Shown here: in pieces, positions 34,149 to 42,583 of the stretch
Layout: every line of letters begins with the position of its first letter
Numbering within the stretch: the first letter of the stretch is position 1
Assembly (NCBI RefSeq): GCF_041260665.1
Contig: NZ_JBGCCT010000013.1
Coordinates: forward strand, 186,001 to 250,000
DNA: 64,000 bases
DNA from: Catenulispora sp. GP43
Lineage (GTDB): Bacteria > Actinomycetota > Actinomycetes > Streptomycetales > Catenulisporaceae
Direction: 5' to 3'
Notes under the pieces: model-generated
What the model was told of the DNA's origin: nothing
The model's database searches: none
What the model saw: only the letters and a program-made list of their open reading frames with translations
Program-made: the position numbers and the translations under genes

Positions 34149-35012
34149 TCACAGGCTCCGGCGGTAGCCGCGGGTCGACAGTGGCGCGAAGACGGCGATG
34201 ACGGCGGCGCAGGCCAGCAGGGTCCAGCCGACCTCGGCGCTGACGGTGCCGTGGTTGGCCAGCGCCCGGGTCCCGGACACCAGGTGCGACACCGGGTTGA
34301 TCTTCACGAAGTCGGCGAGCCAGCGCGGCAGCGTCTGTACCGGCACGAACGCGTTCGACAGGAACGTCAGCGGGAACAGGATCAGCATCGAGATGCCCTG
34401 CACCGACTTGGCGCTGGAGGTGATGGTGCCGAGCCAGGTGAAGATCCAGGCCAGGGACCAGCCGGTGACGATCGCCAGCAGCATCGCGCCGGCCACCCCG
34501 AGCACGCCGCCGCCGGGCCGGTAGCCGATGAGCAGCCCGGCGACGAACGTCAGCCCGGAGGCGATGAGGTAGCGCACCAGGTCGGCGATCATCGGGCCGG
34601 CCAGCGGCGCGATCCGCGCCATCGGCAGCGACTTGAACCGGTCGAACACGCCCTTGTCCATGTCCTCCCGCAGCTGCACCCCCGTGGACATGCAGGTGGT
34701 CAGGACGGTCTGGGCGACGATGCCGGGGATCAGCACCGGCAGATAGGCGCTCACCCCGCCGGAGATCGCGCCGCCGAAGATGTACGCGAACATCGCGGTG
34801 AACAGCAGCGGCTGGATCGTGACGTCGAAGAACTGCTCGGGGTTGCGGCGCATCTTCTTCAGCGCCCGCCAGGCCATGATCAGGGTTTGGGTGCCGATCT
34901 CGGCGGGGGTGCCGTGCGCGCGGGCGGCGGCGACGGCCGCGGCCGGGTCGACGATGTGTGCCGCCTCTGGCTTGGCGGGCAGTGTGGGCGTGGAGGCGGA
35001 GGCGGTGGTCAC
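34149..35012 (-). CDS. ABC-2 type exporter permease (DrrB-like)
   Basis: A 287-aa membrane protein with six hydrophobic segments after a 40-residue cytoplasmic start. 'NPEQFFDVTIQPLLFTAMFAYIFGG' is the DrrB hallmark region, and 'DKGVFDRFKSLPMARIAPLAGPMIADLVRY' is the conserved cytoplasmic loop that couples to the ATPase. The GTG start overlaps the stop of the ATPase gene by 4 nt, so the two proteins are produced together. This type of pair exports hydrophobic drugs, lipids or natural products. Confidence 0.92.
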   Translation of the reverse strand: MTTASASTPTLPAKPEAAHIVDPAAAVAAARAHGTPAEIGTQTLIMAWRALKKMRRNPEQFFDVTIQPLLFTAMFAYIFGGAISGGVSAYLPVLIPGIVAQTVLTTCMSTGVQLREDMDKGVFDRFKSLPMARIAPLAGPMIADLVRYLIASGLTFVAGLLIGYRPGGGVLGVAGAMLLAIVTGWSLAWIFTWLGTITSSAKSVQGISMLILFPLTFLSNAFVPVQTLPRWLADFVKINPVSHLVSGTRALANHGTVSAEVGWTLLACAAVIAVFAPLSTRGYRRSL

Positions 35013-36034
35013 TGGGTCTCCCGGGCGGTGTGGTCGGCGGGGTTCGGGACGGCGCTGCCGCCATCGGGGTCGTCATCCGTGCGGTTGTCATCGGTGCCGT
35101 GGCCGGTGAGGGCGAGGAACACCTCGTCCAGCGTCGGCTGCGCCACGCTGACCGACGCGATCGACACTCCGGCCTCCCGCAGCGCGATGAGCACGTCCGC
35201 GGCACGGTCGGCGGTGTCCAGCGGCACGTTCATGCGGCCGGACTCCGGGGTCAGCACCGCCTCGGCGCCGGCGACGCGCGTCACGACCTGCCGGGCCGTC
35301 CCGGTGTCGGCGCCGGCGGCCAGGTGCAGCTGCAGCGTGGAGTTGCCGACCGAGGCCTTCAGCTGCTCCGGCGTGCCCTCGGCGACCTTGCGGCCCCGGT
35401 CCAGGACCGCGATGCGCCCGGCCAGCTGGTCGGCCTCGTCGAGGTACTGGGTGGTGAGCAGCACCGTGCAGCCTTCGGTGACCAGGTTCCGGATCGTGTC
35501 CCACATCTGTCCGCGGGTCCGCGGGTCCAGACCCGTCGTCGGCTCGTCCAGGAAGATCAGCGGCGGCCGGGTGATCAGGCTCGCCGCCAGATCCAGGCGC
35601 CGCCGCATCCCGCCGGAGAACTGCGCGATCGGCCGGTCCGCGGCCTCCTCCAGGTCGAACTGGCCCAGCAGCCGCCGTGCGGTGGCGCGCGCGTCGGCCG
35701 AACGCAGCCCCTGCAGCCGCCCGAACATCCACAGGTTCTCCACGGCGGTCATGTCCTCATCGACGGACGCGTACTGGCCGGTGATCCCGATCAGCTGCCT
35801 GATCCGGTGCGGCTCCCGCGCCACATCCACCCCGAACACCCGGGCGGCGCCGCCGTCGATCGGCAGCAGCGTGGCCAGCATCCGCAGCGCCGTGGTCTTC
35901 CCGGCGCCGTTCGGGCCCAGCACCCCGAAGATCTCCCCCTGGCGCACCTGCAGGTCGATACCGTCGACCGCACGGAACTTCCCGAACTCTTTGCGCAACC
36001 CGGCCGCCTCGACGGCGCTGGTGGCTGTGGTCAT
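35009..36034 (-). CDS. ABC transporter ATP-binding protein (DrrA-like)
   Basis: A 341-aa ATPase of the daunorubicin-resistance type. Walker A is 'GPNGAGKTT' (about 40-48), the signature 'FSGGMRRRLDLAASL' and Walker B 'LIFLDEPTTGLDPRTR', with 'LLTTQYLDEADQLA' as the H-loop region. The C-terminal extension 'VSVAQPTLDEVFLALTG' is the DrrA-specific regulatory tail. AAGGAG precedes the ATG. It is the first gene of the drrAB-like operon, convergent with the AfsR-type regulator. The exported compound is unknown; self-resistance or lipid export are both possible. Confidence 0.94.
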   Translation of the reverse strand: MTTATSAVEAAGLRKEFGKFRAVDGIDLQVRQGEIFGVLGPNGAGKTTALRMLATLLPIDGGAARVFGVDVAREPHRIRQLIGITGQYASVDEDMTAVENLWMFGRLQGLRSADARATARRLLGQFDLEEAADRPIAQFSGGMRRRLDLAASLITRPPLIFLDEPTTGLDPRTRGQMWDTIRNLVTEGCTVLLTTQYLDEADQLAGRIAVLDRGRKVAEGTPEQLKASVGNSTLQLHLAAGADTGTARQVVTRVAGAEAVLTPESGRMNVPLDTADRAADVLIALREAGVSIASVSVAQPTLDEVFLALTGHGTDDNRTDDDPDGGSAVPNPADHTARETQ

Positions 36035-36094
36035 GTCGTCGCACTCCTTCGTACCCTGGCGGGCTCAGGGCCGAAGGTAGGTGCGGCCGGCTTC

Positions 36095-36163
36095 ACGGCG
36101 GCAACACGGCGGCAACACGGCGGTTTCACCGCGACCGGCTGAGCGGCTGAGCGGCTGAGCGGC
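36095..36163. repeat. Two short tandem repeats upstream of DrrA-like gene
   Basis: GGCGGCAACAC-type units recur at about 36096-36122, then GGCTGAGC units at 36137-36163. They fill the 161-bp space between the exporter operon's start and the stop of the TPR gene. No clear hairpin terminator is present. Confidence 0.5.
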
Positions 36164-36195
36164 AGACCGGCATGCCGGCAAGTGGCGCCGGGCTG

Positions 36196-38124
36196 TTACC
36201 TGTCTTTGCGGCGCGTCCACCTGCGCAGCAGCGACTCCTTCAGCTGGTCGGTGTCGACGACGTCCGCGGCCTGCCGCTGCACGTCCAGGGCTTTGCGTGC
36301 CTGACGCGCGATCTTGCGGTCGGCGGCCGGGCAGATCAGCAGGATCCGCGCCAGGGGGTCGTGCAGCTGGGTCGGCCGCCGCCCGAGCGCCTCGGCCGCG
36401 TGCAGGTACCGGCGCCCGATCACCTCGGCGACGTCCGCACGCTGCGCCGGGAAACGCCAAGCGCTGACGCACAACGCGAACGCCGCCGCCTCAACAGTCC
36501 AGTCCTCAGGCCCGAACAACAGACGCAACAGCAGCGCGCGCCGCCCGGAGTCGGCCCACGGCTGCTCGGGGCGGTGATGCAGGATGCCGACACACACCCA
36601 GACCTGCGCCAGCCGCTGCCAGGTCAGCGGGTGTTCGCGGTTCACCTTCACCCACGAGGGGTTTGTTGGTGGCGGCATGTGGGCGAGTAGTCCCAGCAGG
36701 TCGTCGGCGTTCAGTGTGGCGAATCCGGCGGCCTGGTCGTAGGCGACGAGCGGGTCGGCCCAGATGCCGCCTCCGACGTCGTGGACGAGTTCGAGTGCTT
36801 CGGCGCCGGGTGGTGGCACTGTCGCGGTGGCGTGTGTTCCGTCGTAGCTCCACAGCGGCGTGCCGAACTGTGTGGTCATCGGGGTGCGGGGGTCTGGTTC
36901 GATGATCGGCCCGAGTTGGATCGAGGCTTGGGGGAAGCGGGTGCGGTGCAGCGTCATCGGGGTCGGCGCTTCCAGGGAGGTCATGTATGACTGGGCGCTG
37001 GTGACCTGGCCTTCGCCTGATTCCTCGATCCGTGCCAGTTCCCCGTAGCTGGCGCAGATCGCCTCGGTCGGGGGCGGGACGAGCATGAGCCACGGCATAC
37101 CGTCGCAGGCCCGGGACAGGCAGCGGCGGATGTAGGCGGATTCCGGGTTGGCTGCGGACAGGTCTGCGAGCTGTATCAGGGGTGCGGCGTCCGGGATGTG
37201 GTTCACCGGGTCGCCGCTGCCGCTGCCGCTGCCGCCGGTTCCGGTTCCGGTGCTGGTGCGGAACCGGGCGGCCAGCAGCGCGGCCTGCACTTTCGGCTTC
37301 GGCGCGGAGCCCTTCAGGGCCGCGGCCCGCTCGGCCCAGCGTAGCGACTGCGGGAAGTCGCCCTGGTCGAAGGTGATGTCGGCGAGGTCCAGCAGGAGGT
37401 CGGCATTGGCGGGGGTCCGGGTGGTGGCGCGGGTCCACGCTTCGATCGCCTCGGCGGGCCGGCCGGCGTCGCGGTAGGCGTACCCGAGCATGATCAGCGT
37501 GTGTTGTGAGGGCACGCCTTCGGTCTGGTTGTCCCGTTCCACCGCGGCCTGGCACCAGGCGATGGCGTCGTCGTGCGCGCCGAGCCGCCTGGCCAGCGCC
37601 GATGCCGCACACAGCACGTCGGCGCGAATGTCGGGGCGGGCTGCGGCGGCGCGTGCCAGCGCCAGCCACGGCTGTGCGGCGCGCGCCGTGGGTTCCGGTG
37701 CGGGGTTGCCGATCGCTTGCCAGACGGTGGTGATGGCGCGGCCGATGCTGATTTCTGGCAGTGTCGCCGCCAGGTCTGGGCTGAACCAGGGGGCTGCGGC
37801 CCAGGGCTTGGCCGGGTTGGCTGCGGTCAGGCTGCCGAGCAGTTCCACGGCCTGGGGTATCTGTCCCTGGCCCGGCAGCAGCGCGGTGATCGCGGCTGCG
37901 TTGCCGGGGGCGACGCTGCCTCCGTCGCCGGCGAACATCGCGCGTGCGGCGTCGAAGGAGCCTGCGGCTTCGGCGAGGTCGTTCAGGCAGGTGTAGGCCG
38001 CCTGCAGGGACGGGTCGTGGTCGAGGGCGCGGGCCAGGTGGACGGCGGCGTGGGCGAGGTCGCCGGCTGCCAGGTTGCTGCGGCTGCGCTGTACTTCGAG
38101 GTCGGCGCCTGTGTGGTCGGGCAT
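36196..38124 (-). CDS. TPR-repeat protein of unknown function
   Basis: A 642-aa soluble protein without signal peptide or membrane segment. The N-terminal half has TPR-like helices ('AAVHLARALDHDPSLQAAYTCLNDLAEA', 'HTLIMLGYAYRDAGRPAEAIEAWTRATTRTP', 'ADITFDQGDFPQSLRWAERAAAL'). A Gly/Ser/Thr linker at about 287-302 separates these from a C-terminal half that I do not recognise, rich in Trp and Pro, ending in a helical basic tail. TATGAT stands 8 nt before the ATG (38133-38138 in + coordinates), a good leaderless -10. It lies 53 bp downstream of the HEAT-repeat gene in the same direction. A sharp strand-composition switch occurs inside the gene near 36655. Confidence 0.75.
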   Translation of the reverse strand: MPDHTGADLEVQRSRSNLAAGDLAHAAVHLARALDHDPSLQAAYTCLNDLAEAAGSFDAARAMFAGDGGSVAPGNAAAITALLPGQGQIPQAVELLGSLTAANPAKPWAAAPWFSPDLAATLPEISIGRAITTVWQAIGNPAPEPTARAAQPWLALARAAAARPDIRADVLCAASALARRLGAHDDAIAWCQAAVERDNQTEGVPSQHTLIMLGYAYRDAGRPAEAIEAWTRATTRTPANADLLLDLADITFDQGDFPQSLRWAERAAALKGSAPKPKVQAALLAARFRTSTGTGTGGSGSGSGDPVNHIPDAAPLIQLADLSAANPESAYIRRCLSRACDGMPWLMLVPPPTEAICASYGELARIEESGEGQVTSAQSYMTSLEAPTPMTLHRTRFPQASIQLGPIIEPDPRTPMTTQFGTPLWSYDGTHATATVPPPGAEALELVHDVGGGIWADPLVAYDQAAGFATLNADDLLGLLAHMPPPTNPSWVKVNREHPLTWQRLAQVWVCVGILHHRPEQPWADSGRRALLLRLLFGPEDWTVEAAAFALCVSAWRFPAQRADVAEVIGRRYLHAAEALGRRPTQLHDPLARILLICPAADRKIARQARKALDVQRQAADVVDTDQLKESLLRRWTRRKDR

Positions 38125-38177
38125 GGTTGCGGATCATATTCGGTGGGGCGCGGGTCCTGGGGGTGGTTGTCTTGAAG

Positions 38178-40154
38178 TCAGATCGCGGCACGAGCCAGGC
38201 GCACCGCCTCGTCGTCCTCGGCGATGCCGCGCCAGCCGCCGCTGTAGATCAGGCGCTCGCTGCTTGCGACCATGTCCTCCAGCAGCGGCCGGAACTGCGC
38301 TGCGTCCGCGCCGAGCGCCGGCAGGTAGCGCAGGACCTGCCGGGAGATCGGCAGCTGGCGGCCGTGGCGCAGCGGATCGAGTGCGGTGTCGAAGACGCGC
38401 AGGCACAGCGTCGGGTCGCCGGTGATGCGCCAGTGCGCGTGGGCGGCCTCGATGCCGGTCCAGGTCGGCCAGTACTGCGGCTTGGCATCGAGCATGGTCG
38501 CGAAGCCCTCGGCCAGCTGCGCCCCGTCGGGGCCGAGGGCGGCGGCTCGGCGGAACGTAAGCGCCGGGCCGGACAGGCCCCGTTCGACACTGAGCGCGGC
38601 AAGCAGCGGGACTGGATCGCCGGTGACGCGCAGATAGGCCCAGGCTGCGGCTTCGGCGCCCGGCAGCGGTGAGGTTCCGACGCGGTGGAGGTCTTCCGCA
38701 GCCTCGGTGGCGTGTGGTCCCAGTACGCCGAGGACGTTGCACGCCAGCTCGGGGTGCGGCGAGTCCAGCAGGGCCCTCAGCTCCGGCAGCGCGGCCGCCG
38801 CGGCGGGGCCGAAGCCGGCGAGGGTCTCGGTGAGATGGTGCAGGCCGGGGGTGGTGGTTTCGTGGGCGAGTCGGCGGCGCATGGCCGGCAGCAGGGCTTC
38901 GGCGTGCTGCCGCATCGGGGCCAGGACGTCGAGCAGGCCCGGCAGGTCGGTGACCATGAACGGTACGACCTCGGCCCCGTAGTGCATGCTGCTCGCGGCG
39001 AACCGCCGCAGTGTGCCATCGGCCTCGGTGGCTTCGATGGCTTCGATGCCCGCGGCCAGGTCGGGGATCGCGCGGGCATCGCCGAGGACGGCCAGGGCCC
39101 ACACGGCCCGGGTGGCGACCGCGTCGTCAGGGTCGTGCAGTGCGGCGGCGAGCAGGTCTGCGTACGGCTGCGCGCACCGCCCGGCGGCGGCGAGAAGGTG
39201 AGCGGCACCGAGGCGTACCTCGGCCAGGGGATGGCCCAGCAGTGCCGCGACGTCCGCAAGCAGCTCCGCCGTTGCGACACGCGAGCGCAGCATCACACCG
39301 CCGACCTGCATGAACACCGGCGCGCCGCTGGTGCGGATCTCGTCATGGTTCAACGCCCACGTGGCGAACCGCTGCTGGAAATCGCGGTCGTCGACACGGT
39401 GGGAAACCCAAGTGGCCAGTTCACCGACAGTGGCGGCCCTGGCGAAATAGTCCTTCGCCACCAACGCCGGATCGGCGAGGGCCTCGAGGAGGTCGGCGGC
39501 GTCGGCGCGCGCCGGGGTCAGCTGGTGGCGCGCGATCAGCCCGGCCAGGCGTGCGCGGCGATCGGTGCGGGTCGCCTCGTCCGCCCACGCGGCGACAGCG
39601 GCGCGGGCATCGGGCGGCAGCTGGGCCGACAGTTCCCCGAGCGAAAGCAGCAGCACGACGCGGACGCGGTGATCGGACTCGATCGGGAAGCGGCGACGTA
39701 GCGCATCGGTGATCTGGTCGGTGCCGCTGTCGTAGGCGGCGATGATGTCGGCTGCGGCTTCCCGGATGCCGGGCTTGGCGTCGTCGAGCAGGTCGATGAA
39801 GCGGACGAGGGCGTCCTGCATGGTCGCGCGCAGCACTTGAGCGTGCGGCTGCGAGCGCCACGGCTCGCGGATGTCGAGCAGCAACGCGGCGAAGCGGCTC
39901 AGCATGTCCAGGATCGAGGGCCGATGTGCGATGGCTGGTTCGCAGGCCAGGTCGATGAGGATCGGTGCCGCTGCGGCGGCTGCCGGGTAGACGCAGCCGC
40001 CCTGGTGGTACAGCGACATGTCGAGTTTGTTGACCGCGTTGGCGTCTCCGGCCAGTGCCGCGTGCAGGTGTCCGGCGGTGTCGGTCGCCGGGCCGTAGGC
40101 GTGCTTGAGGTTGGGCCAGTCGACGGCGTCCACCGCGGCGGTGATGTGTTCCAC
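38178..40154 (-). CDS. HEAT-repeat protein, paralogue of 46383 gene
   Basis: A 658-aa all-helical protein of HEAT-like repeats, for example 'LADVAALLGHPLAEVRLGAAHLLAAAG', 'LAAALHDPDDAVATRAVWALAVLGDARAI' and 'LRALLDSPHPELACNVLGVLG'. It has no catalytic domain, signal or membrane segment. The N-terminus 'VDWPNLKHAYGPATD' is clearly related to 'VDWAKLIHAFGAATN' of the gene at 46383, so the window holds two members of one family. Start GTG at 40154; TACTCT lies 8 nt upstream. It may scaffold protein-protein contacts. Orientation and spacing suggest it is transcribed with the TPR gene. Confidence 0.82.
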   Translation of the reverse strand: MEHITAAVDAVDWPNLKHAYGPATDTAGHLHAALAGDANAVNKLDMSLYHQGGCVYPAAAAAAPILIDLACEPAIAHRPSILDMLSRFAALLLDIREPWRSQPHAQVLRATMQDALVRFIDLLDDAKPGIREAAADIIAAYDSGTDQITDALRRRFPIESDHRVRVVLLLSLGELSAQLPPDARAAVAAWADEATRTDRRARLAGLIARHQLTPARADAADLLEALADPALVAKDYFARAATVGELATWVSHRVDDRDFQQRFATWALNHDEIRTSGAPVFMQVGGVMLRSRVATAELLADVAALLGHPLAEVRLGAAHLLAAAGRCAQPYADLLAAALHDPDDAVATRAVWALAVLGDARAIPDLAAGIEAIEATEADGTLRRFAASSMHYGAEVVPFMVTDLPGLLDVLAPMRQHAEALLPAMRRRLAHETTTPGLHHLTETLAGFGPAAAAALPELRALLDSPHPELACNVLGVLGPHATEAAEDLHRVGTSPLPGAEAAAWAYLRVTGDPVPLLAALSVERGLSGPALTFRRAAALGPDGAQLAEGFATMLDAKPQYWPTWTGIEAAHAHWRITGDPTLCLRVFDTALDPLRHGRQLPISRQVLRYLPALGADAAQFRPLLEDMVASSERLIYSGGWRGIAEDDEAVRLARAAI

Positions 40155-40200
40155 GGGCGGTGAGAGTACGGGGCTGAGCTGGGCTGTCGCAATCGGATTG

Positions 40201-40240
40201 CGCGGCGGGCCGGGGCGGTGCGCCGCCCCGGCCCGCCGCG
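40201..40240 (-). terminator. Strong hairpin terminator of cell-wall-binding gene
   Basis: A perfect 18-bp inverted repeat (40201-40218, 40223-40240, 4-nt loop), all G/C, lies 11 bp beyond the stop of the 40252 gene on the minus strand and 46 bp before the HEAT gene start. Confidence 0.82.
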
Positions 40241-40251
40241 GGCGAACGTGC

Positions 40252-42330
40252 TCAGCGAGCGCCGGTCACCGGAGGCGTCGACCGGTTCGTGAACGTGTAG
40301 AAGCCGTCCCGGCCGAGACCGCTTTCGGCGGTGTTCACCGCCACCCCGGTGGCCACCGCGTTCTCTCCGCCGAACACCGTGATCCCGCTCAGGTGCGCAG
40401 CCAGAGCCCGCAGATAGTCCAGCTGCGGCTGCGGCAGGTACGGCGACGTTTTCGTCGTCAGCAGCAGCGGCCCGTGCAGCCGGCCGATCAGCGCCCCGCC
40501 GGCCAGTGCGTCCGGCCAGGCGTCGCCGGTGGCCAGACCGACATAGGGCACGGGGCCGTGCGCCGTGAACAGGGCGCTGCGCGCCACCGCCGCTGCCGTG
40601 CTGTACCGGTCCGGGCCCTTCAGCGGCGTGGTCAGCCCAGCCCACTGCGGGAACGCCGATGCCAGCGCCTGCACCCCCTGGCCGCCGACACCGTAGACGG
40701 CGGTGGAGCGCGGGTTGGTCCCGGCCAGGAACTTCTTGCCCGAGGCCGGCAGCGTGCCGTCGTCGGAGAGCAGCACGACACCTCCGGCGGGATCCTGCGC
40801 CGCCGCGGCGCCCGCGGCGAGCGCGTCCGGGAAGTTCCGGCCGGTGGCCACCATGACGGTGTGCGGGTGCGGGCTGATCGCGGCGGCCACGGCCGCGGAG
40901 GTCTGGAAGCGGTCATCGCCCTTGAGTCGGACCGGGGTCAGGCCCAGTCCACGGATCTGCTGCTCGATGACCGGGCTCAGCGCGCTGGTACCGCCCAGGA
41001 CGTACACGTCCGACCCGGGCGCGAGGATGCGGCGCAGTTCGGCGCCGACCCGCGGGTCGAGCCCGCCGGTGGCGGTCAGCAGCAGCGGGCCGTTCTTCTG
41101 CGCGGCCAGGGCGCTGCCGCCGAGGGCGTCGGCGAACTGGTCGCTGCGGCTGAGCACCGCCGCCTTCGCCTGCGTGCCCCCGGCGCCGGTGTTGGCGTAA
41201 GACCACTGCGACACCGCGATCGACGTCGTGACCCGGTCGGAGCCGCCGATACGGTCCAGGGCACGCGGCGGGGTCAGTGGGCCGTTGTGCCAGTCGCCCA
41301 GAGCCACACCGTTGGGGTCGGAGACCACCGCTGTGGCCTTGCCGCCGGGTGTGGCCGAGCGGGTGTACAGGGTTTTGTTCGCGACGTAGGCGACAGAGGT
41401 GCCGTCCGGAGACCAGCAGAACATGGTCTGGTCCACGTTCTCCGTCGCCGGGTCGGTGAGCGGCGTACGGGATCCGCTGCTGGCGTTGACCTCCACGAGT
41501 GAGAAACCGCTGATCGGTGCCGGAGAGAAGTCCGATACGAGCAGCGTGGCGCCGTCGGGGGAGAACAAGGCGTGCAGGCCGGTGGTGAGCTGCCGGAAGG
41601 ACGAGGCCCCGGGGGCGAGGATGAAGATGTTGTGTGACTGGTAGTCGGAGAAGGCGAACGCGCCGGTCGGCGACACGGAATCCAGCTGGTACGTGGCCGG
41701 GATGGAGACGTTGAGGGCCACCGGCGTGGCCACCGTCCCGGCGGCGTCGACCGCGACGATCGAGGCGCCGGACTGGAAGTACACGGACTTGCTGTCCGCG
41801 CTCCACACCGGCTTGCCCGCCACGTTGGCCTTCAGGACACGGGCCTTGCCCGAGGCGTCGCCCAGCACGCAGTCGCCGCCGGCAAGCACCGTCGCGTTCG
41901 TGCCGTCGGCATCGGCGAGCTCGGCGCAGTCGTTCCAGTGGTTGGGGAACACCACGCGGGAGCCGTCGGGAGAGTACGCGAAATGGCCGATGAACGGTCC
42001 GACGCCCTGGTCCGTCAGCCCGCTCTGGTTCGGCGCACCGGCACCGATGCCGTCATAGGCCCTGGGATCCCCGGCCGGCACCACGGCCTGGCCGGACCCG
42101 TCGGGATTCACCGTCTTCCAGATGTCAGGGCCGTTCGGCCCGTTCGGCTGGACGGTGTACGCGATCGGGCCGTTGGACCGGGCGCCGGGAGCCCAGGCCT
42201 GAGCCGGGGCAGCCGACGCGTGGGCCGCCGTCGGCACGGCGACCAGCCCGGACGACAGCGCGGTCAGCGCCAGCCCGGTCAGGCCGGCGGCACCGCGGCG
42301 CGAGTTCGAGTTCTGGGATGCGGACGTCAC
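40252..42330 (-). CDS. Secreted cell-wall-binding-repeat protein with PD40-like N-terminal part
   Basis: A 692-aa exported protein. The signal peptide has 'SRRGAAGLTGLALTALSSGLVAV' with cleavage near AHA|S. Residues about 45-350 are TolB/PD40-like blades ('FAYSPDGSRVVFP', 'PVWSADSKSVYF', 'CWSPDGTSVAYVA'). Residues about 360-680 are three CW_binding_2-type repeats beginning 'RIGGSDRVTTSIAVS', 'RLKGDDRFQTSAAVA' and 'PLKGPDRYSTAAAVA'. These repeats attach proteins to cell-wall polymers in Firmicutes and occur in actinomycete surface proteins. I prefer GTG at 42330, since TATGCT (42338-42343) sits 7 nt upstream; an ATG at 42342 is in frame. It probably resides on the cell surface; its role is unknown. 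Confidence 0.87.
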   Translation of the reverse strand: MTSASQNSNSRRGAAGLTGLALTALSSGLVAVPTAAHASAAPAQAWAPGARSNGPIAYTVQPNGPNGPDIWKTVNPDGSGQAVVPAGDPRAYDGIGAGAPNQSGLTDQGVGPFIGHFAYSPDGSRVVFPNHWNDCAELADADGTNATVLAGGDCVLGDASGKARVLKANVAGKPVWSADSKSVYFQSGASIVAVDAAGTVATPVALNVSIPATYQLDSVSPTGAFAFSDYQSHNIFILAPGASSFRQLTTGLHALFSPDGATLLVSDFSPAPISGFSLVEVNASSGSRTPLTDPATENVDQTMFCWSPDGTSVAYVANKTLYTRSATPGGKATAVVSDPNGVALGDWHNGPLTPPRALDRIGGSDRVTTSIAVSQWSYANTGAGGTQAKAAVLSRSDQFADALGGSALAAQKNGPLLLTATGGLDPRVGAELRRILAPGSDVYVLGGTSALSPVIEQQIRGLGLTPVRLKGDDRFQTSAAVAAAISPHPHTVMVATGRNFPDALAAGAAAAQDPAGGVVLLSDDGTLPASGKKFLAGTNPRSTAVYGVGGQGVQALASAFPQWAGLTTPLKGPDRYSTAAAVARSALFTAHGPVPYVGLATGDAWPDALAGGALIGRLHGPLLLTTKTSPYLPQPQLDYLRALAAHLSGITVFGGENAVATGVAVNTAESGLGRDGFYTFTNRSTPPVTGAR

Positions 42331-42337
42331 GCGCGCG

Positions 42338-42343
42338 AGCATA
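42338..42343 (-). promoter_or_regulatory. -10 hexamer of cell-wall-binding gene
   Basis: Minus-strand TATGCT followed by 7 nt and GTG. The adjoining 240-bp gap to the M3 peptidase (42343-42583) contains nothing else I can assign. Confidence 0.45.
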
Positions 42344-42583
42344 GAACAGGTGGTCGACGCGCTGAGCCGGATCGGCGAAATCTGCTACCGCTACTGCCCG
42401 GGTGGCCACGGCGTGCCGCAGCCCGCGGCCGATCCCGGCCGCCGGAAAAGTGCCGGCACGCATTATGTGAAATCATCGCGTGACATCGCCGAACCGGGAT
42501 GGATGTGCGTCACGCCCAGTATCCCCAATTCGATGACCGTGCCGACGTCCGCCTTCTGCTTGATCCCCTCCGACGGCCTCCCG

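Noticed and set aside
42343-42583. Possible small gene on the minus strand upstream of the cell-wall-binding gene
   Set aside because: A short stretch ('DVGTVIELGILGVTHIHPG') looks protein-like, but it has no start, no ribosome site and no recognisable family. It is left unassigned.
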